Assembly (NCBI GenBank): GCA_947499145.1
Contig: CANMNB010000003.1
Span: 124,001-188,000, forward strand
DNA from: an uncultured Arachnia sp.
GTDB taxonomy: Bacteria > Actinomycetota > Actinomycetes > Propionibacteriales > Propionibacteriaceae
DNA: 64,000 bases
Direction of reading: 5' to 3'
Positions 37,049 through 45,111 of the stretch are shown in pieces. The translations under genes were made by a program, and so were the position numbers. Below the pieces are notes generated by a model, which was not told where the DNA came from, ran no database searches, and saw nothing but the letters and a program-made list of their open reading frames with translations. The stretch's first letter is position 1, and every line of letters begins with the position of its first letter.

Positions 37049-38407
37049 GTGCGTTGGTCCGATCTTCTCGCGGCGAGCTTCGCCAGCCTCCGGCAGCGCC
37101 TGTTCCGCACGTCGCTGACGGTTCTCGGCGTGTTGATCGGCACCACCGCGGTGATCGTGATGGTGTCGCTGGGCGTCGGCCTGTCGTCGAGCTTCACTGC
37201 GCAATTCCAGAACATCAACCTGCGTCAGGTACAGGTGTACGCCCCGCCCCCCGTGGAGCAGGGGATGCAGGGGGTGCCCACGAAGATGAACGACGCCATG
37301 CTTGCCTACCTGGAAACCATGCCCGGGGCGCAGGACGTCTGGCCCGTCTACTACGCGGACATGGAAATGAGCATCGGCAGCGGCCAGCAGTTCATGCAGA
37401 TCCAGGGCCTGCCCGCCGATGCGTTCCCGGAGATGGACCTGACACTAGCCTGGGGGGAGTTGCCGCACGCCGGGTCCTTCTCGTTGTTGCTGGGCGACAT
37501 GGTCCACGAACAGTTCTGGGACCCGATGACCGGCATGCCGCTGGAGATCGACTTCCGCACCCAGACGCTCTTCGGGACTCTCACCACCTGGGGTGACTAC
37601 GGTCCCGTCCCCATCCCCGGCGATGACGGCCCCGTCGGCGAGGACCCGACGCAGCCGCCGCCGCCCAAGAAGCGGCACATCCTTCCGGTGGCGGGACAGC
37701 TGTTGAACGACCGCGGCGAGGGCCAGTGGGGGCCGAACTCGATGATGGTGTGGGCGGACCTCGACGCCATGGTCAAGTGGATGCAGAAAGCGCTGCCGGG
37801 CAAGGCGTTGCCCAACCAGCCTGCGACCTCGGACGGGAAACCCCTGGGGAAGGAGTTCATCTACAGCGAGTTCAGGGTGCTGACGCAGGACCCGGAGGCA
37901 GCGGAAGCCATGCTCAACAGTCTCCGCGAGCAGGGCATCCAGGCCAGCGCGGAGGTCGAGTGGATCCGGCAGGCGCAGAACCAGGCGGTGGTGGTCCAAG
38001 CCGTGTTCGGCGGCATCGGCTTCATCTCCTTGTTGGTGGCGGCCATCGGCATCGCCAACACGATGATGATGAGCGTCTACGAACGCACCAAGGAGATCGG
38101 CATCATGAAGGTCATGGGCGCTGCATTGGGCGACATCCGCAAGATGTTCCTCATCGAGTCCGCGGCCATCGGCTTCATCGGCGGCATCACCGGTCTACTG
38201 CTCTCCGTCGCGGTGTCCGCGCTACTGAACGCCACGTTGGGCTCGATGATGGGCGAGATGGGCGTCGAGGCCCAGCTCTCTGTGATCCCCATCTGGCTGA
38301 TGGTGGGCGCCGTTGCGTTCGCCACGCTGATCGGGACGCTGGCCGGCATGGTGCCGGCGCAGCGCGCGATGAAGCTCAGCCCGTTGGCTGCGATCCGCAA
38401 CGAATAG
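37049..38407 (+). CDS. MacB/FtsX-type ABC transporter permease
   Basis: A 452-residue permease with one N-terminal helix (about residues 20-45), a large external MacB periplasmic-core domain (about 50-310) and three C-terminal helices ending with the FtsX-type LAGMVPAQRAMKLSPLAAIR. The cytoplasmic coupling loop is YERTKEIGIMKVMGA. The GTG at 37049 follows the previous stop by 7 bp; the earlier in-frame ATG lies inside that gene and is unlikely. With the ATPase and the Ig-like protein it forms a probable export or mechanotransmission complex with unknown cargo. Confidence 0.9.
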   Translation: MRWSDLLAASFASLRQRLFRTSLTVLGVLIGTTAVIVMVSLGVGLSSSFTAQFQNINLRQVQVYAPPPVEQGMQGVPTKMNDAMLAYLETMPGAQDVWPVYYADMEMSIGSGQQFMQIQGLPADAFPEMDLTLAWGELPHAGSFSLLLGDMVHEQFWDPMTGMPLEIDFRTQTLFGTLTTWGDYGPVPIPGDDGPVGEDPTQPPPPKKRHILPVAGQLLNDRGEGQWGPNSMMVWADLDAMVKWMQKALPGKALPNQPATSDGKPLGKEFIYSEFRVLTQDPEAAEAMLNSLREQGIQASAEVEWIRQAQNQAVVVQAVFGGIGFISLLVAAIGIANTMMMSVYERTKEIGIMKVMGAALGDIRKMFLIESAAIGFIGGITGLLLSVAVSALLNATLGSMMGEMGVEAQLSVIPIWLMVGAVAFATLIGTLAGMVPAQRAMKLSPLAAIRNE

Positions 38408-38413
38408 CGTCCC

Positions 38414-39181
38414 ATGAGGACCTTCCGAAAGACCGGTAGTCGGCGCGCCATTGCCACCGAAGCTGCGAGCCTGCTGTGGCTGGCCGACGCCGGGGGAGCG
38501 GCCGTCGCGACCCTCGCCGAGGTCGGCGACACCTGGCTGGAGACGCTGCTGCTGACCCCCGGCACGCCGTCGCACGAGTCGGCCGCGGACTTCGGCCGAC
38601 GCCTGGCCGCCACCCACGCCGCAGGGGCGGACTGGTGGGGGCAGGCGCCGCCTGGGCTCGACCCGGACGATCTGGCCACCGCGAACCTCCCGACCCCGGC
38701 CGCAGCGGAGCCGACGTGGCACACGTTCGGGGAGTACTACGCAGAGGGCAGGCTGCGGCCCTACATCGACATGGCGCAGGGTCTGGGCAGAGGCGAAGCG
38801 AAGGCGCTGCACGCAGCATGCGACGCCGTCGCGACCGGGAAGTTCGACTCCCCCCAGCCGGCGCTGTGCGGTGAGGTCGCGCGCATCCACGGCGACCTGT
38901 GGAGCGGGAATGTGGTCTGGGCCGACGGGAGGGTCGGTACGCTCATCGACCCGTGCGCCAACGGCGGCCACGCCGAAACGGACCTCGCCGAGCTGGCGCT
39001 GTTCGGCTCTCCCCACCTGGCCGACACGATCGCCGGCTACGAAGAGGTAAGCCCGCTGGCGGATGGGTGGCGGGAGCGGGTGCCGCTCCACCAGCTCCAC
39101 ATGTTGCTGGTGCACGTGGTGCTCTTCGGTGGCGGCTACCTCACGCAGGCGCTCGACGTCGCGCGCGAACTCAGCCGGTAA
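38414..39181 (+). CDS. fructosamine kinase family protein
   Basis: A 255-residue member of the fructosamine-3-kinase-like family, which has an aminoglycoside-phosphotransferase fold. The catalytic loop RIHGDLWSGNVVW and the metal-binding LIDPCANGGHAETDLAEL are intact. Family members phosphorylate sugars bound to protein amines (deglycation) or free ketosamines. It begins 6 bp after the permease and may share its transcript. The native substrate is unknown. Confidence 0.85.
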   Translation: MRTFRKTGSRRAIATEAASLLWLADAGGAAVATLAEVGDTWLETLLLTPGTPSHESAADFGRRLAATHAAGADWWGQAPPGLDPDDLATANLPTPAAAEPTWHTFGEYYAEGRLRPYIDMAQGLGRGEAKALHAACDAVATGKFDSPQPALCGEVARIHGDLWSGNVVWADGRVGTLIDPCANGGHAETDLAELALFGSPHLADTIAGYEEVSPLADGWRERVPLHQLHMLLVHVVLFGGGYLTQALDVARELSR

Positions 39182-39207
39182 GAGGCCCCCCACCGACCGG
39201 TAGCGCC

Positions 39208-39213
39208 TAGCCT
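39208..39213 (+). promoter_or_regulatory. leaderless -10 box TAGCCT for the DUF2200 gene
   Basis: TAGCCT ends 6 nt before the ATG at 39220, with no Shine-Dalgarno sequence. Confidence 0.5.
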
Positions 39214-39219
39214 GGGGTC

Positions 39220-39561
39220 ATGCACCGCATCTTCAGCGTCCCATTCAGCTCGGTCTATCCCCACTACGTGACCAAGGTGGAGCGGAAGGGCCGCACGAAA
39301 GAGGAGCTGCACGAGGTGATCAGGTGGCTGACCGGCTTCGACGACGCAACCCTGCAACGCCACATCGACGGCGACACCACATTCGAGGACTTCTTCGCCG
39401 AAGCAACGCTCAACTCCAACGCGCGCCTGATCACAGGGACGGTGTGTGGTGTGCGGGTCGAAGCCATCGAGGATCCGCTCATGCAGAAGCTGCGCTACCT
39501 GGACAAGCTGGTCGACGAGTTGGCCAAGGGCAAAGCGATGGAGAAGGTGCTGCGGAACTGA
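39220..39561 (+). CDS. DUF2200 family protein
   Basis: A 113-residue protein of unknown function. The N-terminal block [41 protein letters not shown] is characteristic of DUF2200. It probably folds as a small DNA- or RNA-binding-like protein, but there is no experimental role to cite. It is the last intact gene of the segment that interrupts the DUF885 gene. Confidence 0.88.
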   Translation: MHRIFSVPFSSVYPHYVTKVERKGRTKEELHEVIRWLTGFDDATLQRHIDGDTTFEDFFAEATLNSNARLITGTVCGVRVEAIEDPLMQKLRYLDKLVDELAKGKAMEKVLRN

Positions 39562-39634
39562 GCTTGGACGAGTTCCGCGTGCTTTAACGGCAGCCGGTGC
39601 CGCCGAGCGTCGGGTCGCCCGTTAGCGTTCTCGC

Positions 39635-39682
39635 ATGAGCGAGCAATCGACAACGAAGTTTCAGTTCGGCCTCCTGCTGTGG
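39635..39682 (+). pseudogene. 5' fragment of a MarR-like regulator gene at the island edge
   Basis: ATG plus 15 more codons reading MSEQSTTKFQFGLLLW, a sequence typical of the first helix of MarR-family regulators. TAGCGT ends 6 nt before the ATG, the same leaderless start signature as many intact genes here. Homology ends exactly where the DUF885 coding strand resumes at 39682, and the frame runs on only as antisense of that gene. It is best read as a gene truncated at the right junction. The MarR call rests on few residues. Confidence 0.45.
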
Positions 39683-40764
39683 AAGGTGTCGACGGACTCG
39701 GGCACGCTCCACCACATGCGGCCCGGCCGGGTGAAGTCCTCGGAGGGCCCCGTGTAGTAGATCGCCCCGGTCTGGCTCGGTGCGATCCGGCACTCGAGTC
39801 GCTTCAGGGGCGCCGGTATGTCGAAGAACTCGGCGTCGAGGGCGGCGATGGCCTCGTCGGAGGTGACCTGCATCCATTCGCGCAGCGCGGCCGTCCCCGA
39901 CAGCGTGTGGCGGGGGTCCCGGTTGAGAGCGACGACGGCGTCGGCGACGCTCGCGTCCGGACCGGCGATGCGGCGCGCCAGTTCCTCCTGCTCGGCGGCG
40001 ATCTCCCGGAGCGCGGCGACGCCCCACTCGTAGGTCTCGTCGAGGTCGATGGTGGCGCCCACGAAGTAGCGGGAACCGCGGGCGTAGCGGTCGCGACCGA
40101 CGGCGTCAGCGGCGGGTGCCACGGGCGCGAGCTCGTCGCGCAGGAAGACGGCCAGGGCGCGGTAGGCGGCGGTCGCCTCGTCCAGCGCGGCGGCAAGCCC
40201 TGCGTGGCCACGGGGCGCCCTGTCGACCAGCGTCCGAAGTTCGGAGCGTTCCGGGTCTCCCGTGCGCTCGGCCTGCTCATGTCCGAGGATCGCCTGGCGC
40301 CGCGCGGGGACGAGCCCCCGGGCGATGCCCTCGGCGAGCGACTCTCGATAGCTGTCCAGCGCGGCCGGCACCGCCGACAGTCGAGCGGCAATCGTGTCCC
40401 AGTGCTCCGGCTCGTCGGTCGGCATCAGGTCGAAGACGTCGCGGATCGCCTGGATGGGGGACGCGATGTTGTTGAGGTCCACCAGGTGGTCGCCCGCCTC
40501 GAAGGCCTCCAGCTCGAGACCGAGTCGTTCGCGCATCGCGGCCAGCGTCACGTCATCGACATCGTCGACGGGCTGCGCCGCGTCCAGCTGTTCGAGCGTG
40601 GTCCCCACCCGATCAGCCCAACGCTGCGCAGCCCCCGGGGAGAAGTCATCCAGTTCGCCGTCGCGACCGGGAACCCCGAGATAGGTGGCGGCCAACGGGC
40701 TGTGGGCCACGAGGGCCTCCACGTGGTCGTTGGCGATGGCGTCGATGGCAGAGGGTTCGCGCAT
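39682..40764 (-). pseudogene. N-terminal fragment of a DUF885 peptidase gene
   Basis: 361 codons from MREPSAIDAIANDHVEAL to RPGRMWWSVPESVDTF match the first two thirds of DUF885 proteins. After TTC at 39682 the frame adds only HSRRPN and stops at 39661. The zinc motif HEGVPGHH needed for activity is on the other fragment (34217-34786). TAGCGT 6 nt before the ATG marks a leaderless start, so the fragment may still be transcribed. The intact protein would have been a 550-residue metallopeptidase-like enzyme. Confidence 0.88.
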
Positions 40765-40770
40765 GGCGTC

Positions 40771-40776
40771 ACGCTA
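40771..40776 (-). promoter_or_regulatory. leaderless -10 box TAGCGT for the split DUF885 gene
   Basis: TAGCGT on the minus strand ends 6 nt before the ATG at 40764. No Shine-Dalgarno sequence is present. Confidence 0.5.
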
Positions 40777-40830
40777 CCGTCGACGGGTTGGCGAGGGGTA
40801 CCTGACCCGTGGTTGACTGGGCTCGCACTC

Positions 40831-40904
40831 GGGGCGTTAGCTCAGCCGGTCAGAGCAGAGGACTCATAATCCTTGGGTCGCGGGTTCGAGCCCCGCACGC
40901 CCCA
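40831..40904 (+). tRNA. tRNA with CAU anticodon (Met, possibly Ile2)
   Basis: A complete cloverleaf of 74 nt: acceptor stem GGGGCGT/ACGCCCC, D-arm GCTC/GAGC, anticodon loop CTCATAA with CAT at 40865-40867, T-arm GCGGG/CCCGC and discriminator A. CCA is not encoded. It is not an initiator, since the first base pairs with the last of the acceptor stem. Elongator methionine is favoured; a lysidine-modified isoleucine tRNA also has this anticodon and cannot be excluded. Confidence 0.92.
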
Positions 40905-40912
40905 CCCGGGTC

Positions 40913-41761
40913 TCAGCCCAGCCGTCCCGCCAAGTCCTGCAGCCACGCGGCGACGCCGTCCGGGCCGTCGCAGACGACATCGGCCAGCGCCAGCAGGGCG
41001 TCCTGCTCCTCCGAGGCGCTGACCACCGCGCAGCAGCTGATCCTCTCCGACTCCAGGTCCTGGAGGAGCTCGAAGGCAGGCAGGTCGCCAAGGTCGTCGC
41101 CGACCATCGCGACCATCCGGGGGCGCTGCTCGTCCACGAGTTCCCTGAGCGCGTCTGCCTTGGTGGCTCCGGCCGCTCGCAGCTCGAGCACCATGCGCCC
41201 GGGCTCCACGTGCAGGTCGCGGCGCCGGGCAATGTCGGCCACCGGTGCGGACAGCGCGTCGAACGCGCCCTGGGGGTCCTCCGCCCGCCGCGTGTGGACA
41301 CCGATGGCACGCCCCTTGTCCTCCAGGTACACGCCCGCGACCGGCTTCCCCGCACCGGCGAGTTCCGCGAGGAGGGCCACGACGTCGCGCTTGGCGGCTG
41401 CCACCCCGGGCGGCATGTCGGGGCTGCGCACCTCACCAGTGGCCACGTCGTAGCGCTCCACGCCGTACTGGCCGAGCACGACCAGGCGTTCAAGCCCCCG
41501 CCGGGAGTCGAGCTCTCCGAGTCGGCGGACGGCCTCCACCGCCCGTCCCGTGATGATGGCAAGCCGCCCAAGGCTGGAGCCGAGTTCAGCCAATGCCGTG
41601 GCAGCTCCTTGGTGCAGGCGGGAATCCTCCGGATCCTCCACGATCGCAGCCAGCGTGCCATCGAAGTCGAGGGCCAGGAGGGTGGAGCCGGGGTCCGCGG
41701 CCACGGCATCGGCGAACCGCCGGCCTCGTTCCGTCCGCACGTCGAAAGGAGTCGATGTCAT
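40913..41761 (-). CDS. otsB: trehalose-6-phosphate phosphatase
   Basis: Removes phosphate from trehalose 6-phosphate, the second step of the OtsAB pathway. The 282-residue HAD-fold protein has motif I ALDFDGTLAAI, motif II ITGR, GVYLEDKG, and motif IV MVGDDLGDLPAF. The ATG at 41761 opens the conserved region; the longer frame is antisense to otsA. It is divergent from otsA, with 84 bp between the starts. Trehalose protects against osmotic and drying stress. Confidence 0.93.
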   Translation of the reverse strand: MTSTPFDVRTERGRRFADAVAADPGSTLLALDFDGTLAAIVEDPEDSRLHQGAATALAELGSSLGRLAIITGRAVEAVRRLGELDSRRGLERLVVLGQYGVERYDVATGEVRSPDMPPGVAAAKRDVVALLAELAGAGKPVAGVYLEDKGRAIGVHTRRAEDPQGAFDALSAPVADIARRRDLHVEPGRMVLELRAAGATKADALRELVDEQRPRMVAMVGDDLGDLPAFELLQDLESERISCCAVVSASEEQDALLALADVVCDGPDGVAAWLQDLAGRLG

Positions 41762-41814
41762 GCACAACAGCCTGCCATGACGGCGGCGCGAGAGGCGCGT
41801 GGCGGGCGGGTCGA

Positions 41815-41820
41815 TAGACT
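41815..41820 (+). promoter_or_regulatory. -10 box TAGACT for otsA
   Basis: TAGACT lies 25 bp before the otsA GTG, which has a GAGGAGG ribosome binding site at 41834-41840, so this message would carry a short leader. Confidence 0.45.
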
Positions 41821-41845
41821 GCACCACAGATTCGAGGAGGAATTC

Positions 41846-43273
41846 GTGACTGCAGCGCACCTGAAGGCATCGTTCGTCGTCGTGGCCAACCGGCTCTCCG
41901 TGGACCGCGTGACCGAGGACGACGGCTCGGTCTCCTGGCGAACCGCCCCCGGGGGTCTGGTGACCGCCCTCGAGCCCGTCATGCGACAGCGGGGAGGGGC
42001 TTGGGTCGGGTGGCACGGCGCCTCGGATGAGGAAGTGGAGCCGTTCGAGCACGAGGGCTACACCATCCAGCCCGTCCCGCTCAGCCATTCGGAGGTGGAG
42101 GAGTACTACGAAGGATTCTCCAACGCCACCCTCTGGCCCCTCTTCCACGACTCGGTCGCGTTTCCCGAGTTCCACCGCGAATGGTGGGACGCCTACGTCA
42201 CAGTCAACCAGCGCTTCGCGGAGAAGACCGCTGAGGTGGCGGAGGACGGTGCCACGGTGTGGGTGCAGGACTACCAGCTGCTGCTCGTGCCCCAGCTGCT
42301 GCGCGAGATGCGACCAGACCTCAGGATCGGGTTCTTCCTCCACATCCCCTTCCCGCCCGTTGAGCTGTTCCAGCAGCTGCCGTGGCGGAGGCAGATCCTC
42401 GAAGGCATGCTGGGAGCCGACCTCGTGGGTACCCAGGTCCCGGGTGGTGCCAGCAACTTCCTGCGGCTCGTGCGCACCCGCACCCAGCACAAGGTGGAGC
42501 GCGACCGCGTCCGTGTCGAGGGCTCGCACACCTGCGTCGCCCGCGCCTATCCGATCTCCATCGACAGCGCCGGGTTCGAGGAGCTTGCCAACTCCCCCGA
42601 GGTGATCGCCGAGGCGGAGGCACTCCTCGACGAGCTGGGTCACCCGAAGCAGGTCTTCCTGGGCGTCGACCGGCTGGACTACACCAAGGGTCTGCGCCAG
42701 CGCGTGCGCGCCATGGGTGAGCTGTTCCAGGAAGGGAAACTGGACCCGGCCGACGTCGTGTTCTTCCAGGTGGCCACACCGTCACGAGAGCGCGTGGACG
42801 AGTACCGGCGTCTCCGCGACGACATCGATCTGCTCGTCGGCCGCATCAACTCGGAGGTCGGCGGGGTCGGGAGGCCCGCGATCGTCTATCGCCACTCGTC
42901 CTTCCCGCGTTCGACGATGGCAGCCCTGTACCGGATCGCCGACGTCATGGTCGTCACCCCGTTGCGCGACGGCATGAACCTCGTGGCGAAGGAGTACCTC
43001 GCGTGCCACCCCGGCGAGGACGGCGCCCTGGTGCTCTCCGAGTTCGCCGGCGCCGCGCGGGAACTGCGACAGGCCTACATGGTCAACCCCTACGACCTGA
43101 ACGGCATGAAGGACGTTCTGCTCCATGCGGCGACGGACTCCCCACGCAACCGGCGTCGCCGCATGCGGGCGCTGAAGCGGCAGGTCCGGGAGAACACCAT
43201 CGAGGCGTGGGCGGACCGCTTCATCGACGACCTCGGGTCACTCGGTCGTGAGCCGCGGCAGCAGGAGGCCTGA
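41846..43273 (+). CDS. otsA: trehalose-6-phosphate synthase
   Basis: Transfers glucose from a nucleotide sugar to glucose 6-phosphate. The 475-residue GT20 protein has FVVVANRLSVDR at its start, the GGAWVGWHG loop, VWVQDYQLLLVPQ, the donor-site block GVDRLDYTKGL and VVTPLRDGMNLVAKEY. The GTG at 41846 follows GAGGAGG closely. A longer open frame starting at 41210 lies over otsB and is not used. With the divergent otsB it completes the trehalose pathway. Confidence 0.95.
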   Translation: MTAAHLKASFVVVANRLSVDRVTEDDGSVSWRTAPGGLVTALEPVMRQRGGAWVGWHGASDEEVEPFEHEGYTIQPVPLSHSEVEEYYEGFSNATLWPLFHDSVAFPEFHREWWDAYVTVNQRFAEKTAEVAEDGATVWVQDYQLLLVPQLLREMRPDLRIGFFLHIPFPPVELFQQLPWRRQILEGMLGADLVGTQVPGGASNFLRLVRTRTQHKVERDRVRVEGSHTCVARAYPISIDSAGFEELANSPEVIAEAEALLDELGHPKQVFLGVDRLDYTKGLRQRVRAMGELFQEGKLDPADVVFFQVATPSRERVDEYRRLRDDIDLLVGRINSEVGGVGRPAIVYRHSSFPRSTMAALYRIADVMVVTPLRDGMNLVAKEYLACHPGEDGALVLSEFAGAARELRQAYMVNPYDLNGMKDVLLHAATDSPRNRRRRMRALKRQVRENTIEAWADRFIDDLGSLGREPRQQEA

Positions 43274-43336
43274 TTTCCTACTTCCGGAGCCGTTCTGCTA
43301 CCGTTTGTGACCGCGGTTCGGTGATCCGGCCGCCGG

Positions 43337-43409
43337 TCCCCTGTAGCTCAATTGGCAGAGCATTCGACTGTTAATCGAAGGGTTGCTGGTTCGAGTCCAG
43401 CCGGGGGAG
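43337..43409 (+). tRNA. tRNA-Asn (GTT)
   Basis: A full 73-nt cloverleaf with acceptor TCCCCTG/CGGGGGA (one G-T pair), anticodon loop CTGTTAA with GTT at 43370-43372, T-arm GCTGG/CCAGC and discriminator G. CCA is encoded at 43410-43412. It follows otsA by 63 bp. Confidence 0.95.
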
Positions 43410-43420
43410 CCACCACTCAA

Positions 43421-43460
43421 AGCCGCTCTGACCAGGTGAAGAACCCCGGTCAGGGCGGTT
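43421..43460 (+). terminator. hairpin terminator after tRNA-Asn
   Basis: CCGCTCTGACC (43423-43433) pairs with GGTCAGGGCGG (43448-43458), with one wobble and two further outer pairs, shortly after the CCA end. A weak T-containing stretch follows. Confidence 0.65.
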
Positions 43461-43503
43461 CTCCGTTTGGGGAGTAGGGACGGGTTCCTGCCCCGACACG
43501 CTC

Positions 43504-44169
43504 TCACGCGCTGCTCTGGGCGCGCCTCGGACGCGCAACGAGCAGGTAGTCGCCGGCCAGATCGTGCCACGGCCGGTCCCAGCACACGAAGACGTCCTGG
43601 GTCAGGCGGCCGACCTCCCCGAGCAGCCTCCCCACGTCCCACGCCAGCGGGGTGTAGCGCTCACCGGTGTCGATGTTGGCGACGTTGACCACGAGGTGTC
43701 CCTCCGGCGTCAGGAGGTCGAGGCACTGGGCGAGGATGCCGCGCAGTTCGGCCAGATAGCCCTCGTACGAACTCGTGCCGGTGTAACCCGACAACGGATC
43801 CTCCGGACCGTCGTCCGTCGCCATGTACGGCGGGGACGTCAGGACCAAGTCGAAGGGACCATCCACAAGACCCCGGAGGTCGCGTGCATCGCCCAGCACC
43901 ACGATGGAGGCGGGTGCCGCGGCAGCCGCGGCGGCGCAGCGCTCGGGCAGCAGTTCGACACCCACCGCGGTTCGCCCGAGGTCCTCGGCCACCAGCAGCG
44001 TGGTCCCGAACCCGGCGAACGGGTCGAGCACCCTGTCGCCCGGCCGCGTCAGGTCCTCGAGCACTGCACGGGCGAGCACTCGGGAAAAGTGCACGTCCTC
44101 GTCGGCCAGAGGATGCCGCTCGGCCACGACGGACTCCTGCTCGACAAGGATGTGGGGACGGAGCTGCAC
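43504..44169 (-). CDS. DNA methyltransferase (N4-cytosine/N6-adenine type)
   Basis: A 221-residue amino-methyltransferase with the catalytic TSPPY motif and the S-adenosylmethionine site DPFAGFGTTLLVAEDLGRTAVGVE. The order, catalytic motif after SAM site with the extra DPFAG at about residue 48, suits a small orphan enzyme. No restriction endonuclease gene is adjacent. TACGAT 6 nt before the GTG at 44169 marks a leaderless start. Its target sequence is unknown; an RNA target cannot be fully excluded. Confidence 0.82.
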   Translation of the reverse strand: MQLRPHILVEQESVVAERHPLADEDVHFSRVLARAVLEDLTRPGDRVLDPFAGFGTTLLVAEDLGRTAVGVELLPERCAAAAAAAPASIVVLGDARDLRGLVDGPFDLVLTSPPYMATDDGPEDPLSGYTGTSSYEGYLAELRGILAQCLDLLTPEGHLVVNVANIDTGERYTPLAWDVGRLLGEVGRLTQDVFVCWDRPWHDLAGDYLLVARPRRAQSSA

Positions 44170-44175
44170 GCCTGC

Positions 44176-44181
44176 ATCGTA
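44176..44181 (-). promoter_or_regulatory. leaderless -10 box TACGAT for the methyltransferase gene
   Basis: TACGAT on the minus strand ends 6 nt before the GTG at 44169, with no Shine-Dalgarno sequence. Confidence 0.5.
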
Positions 44182-44238
44182 GGACGTCTCCCGCCCTGCC
44201 TAGACTTCGGAGGGACACCACGTCCCACAGGAGGAGAC

Positions 44239-45099
44239 ATGCAACAACGCAGCCTGGGTGAACGCACGGTTGGCGCGATCGGTCTCGGCGGGATGCCGAT
44301 GTCGATCGAGGGCCGGCCGGACGCTGCCCGATCGATCGCCACCGTGCGTGCCGCCGTGGAGGCCGGCGTCACCCTCATCGACACAGCGGATGCTTACCAC
44401 CTGCACGCCGACGAGGTCGGACACAACGAGGAGCTCATCGCTCGGGCGCTGGGCGATCTCGGGGACGCGGCGCGCGACGTGCTGGTGGCGACCAAGGGTG
44501 GTCACCTGCGCCCGGGCGACGGCACCTGGACGAAGAATGGTGACCCTGCCTACCTCAAGCAGGCCGCGAAGGCCTCGGCCCGACGATTGGGAGTCGACGC
44601 GATCGGGCTCTACCAGTTCCACCGTCCCGACCCCGAGGTGCCGTACGCCGAGTCCGTGGGAGCCCTCCGGGACCTGCTGGACGAGGGCGTCATCCTGATG
44701 GCAGGCATCTCGAATGCCTCGGTGGCGCAGATCGACGAGGCCAACGAGATCCTGGGCGGCCGCCTGGTATCCGTGCAGAATCAGTTCTCCCCGCGCTTCA
44801 GGTCCTCCCAGGGGGAGCTCGAGCACTGCGCCCGGCTGGGCATCGCATTCCTGCCCTGGAGTCCCCTCGGTGGCATCAGCAACGCGCCCGAACTGGCGTC
44901 CCGCCATGCGGCCTTCGCCGAGGTGGCCGAGGCGCGCGGGGTGAGCGTCCACCAGGTCGTCCTCGCCTGGGAGCTCGCGCTCGCACCCGTTGTCATTCCC
45001 ATCCCGGGCGCATCCCGCCCGGAGTCCATCACCGACTCGGCCCGCGCCGCGGACCTGGTCCTCACTCCCGACGAGGTGGCGGCGCTCAGCGCCGCCTGA
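44239..45099 (+). CDS. aldo/keto reductase
   Basis: A 286-residue NADPH-dependent oxidoreductase of the aldo/keto reductase superfamily. The catalytic tetrad is recognisable: Asp in TLIDTADAY, Tyr in the same block, Lys in VATKGG and His in YQFHRPDP. AGGAGGAG lies upstream of the ATG. It is followed after 12 bp by a second, distinct reductase, so the two are probably cotranscribed. Substrate unknown. Confidence 0.9.
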   Translation: MQQRSLGERTVGAIGLGGMPMSIEGRPDAARSIATVRAAVEAGVTLIDTADAYHLHADEVGHNEELIARALGDLGDAARDVLVATKGGHLRPGDGTWTKNGDPAYLKQAAKASARRLGVDAIGLYQFHRPDPEVPYAESVGALRDLLDEGVILMAGISNASVAQIDEANEILGGRLVSVQNQFSPRFRSSQGELEHCARLGIAFLPWSPLGGISNAPELASRHAAFAEVAEARGVSVHQVVLAWELALAPVVIPIPGASRPESITDSARAADLVLTPDEVAALSAA

Positions 45100-45111
45100 A
45101 AGGGCACACCC

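Noticed and set aside
34761-39631. GAGAACG/CGTTCTC at both island ends as terminal inverted repeats
   Set aside because: Only 7 bp, not located at the inferred junctions, and no transposase is present; chance is likely.
40831-40904. tRNA gene as the attachment site of the island
   Set aside because: No duplicated tRNA 3' end is present at the island junctions, which lie over 1 kb away.
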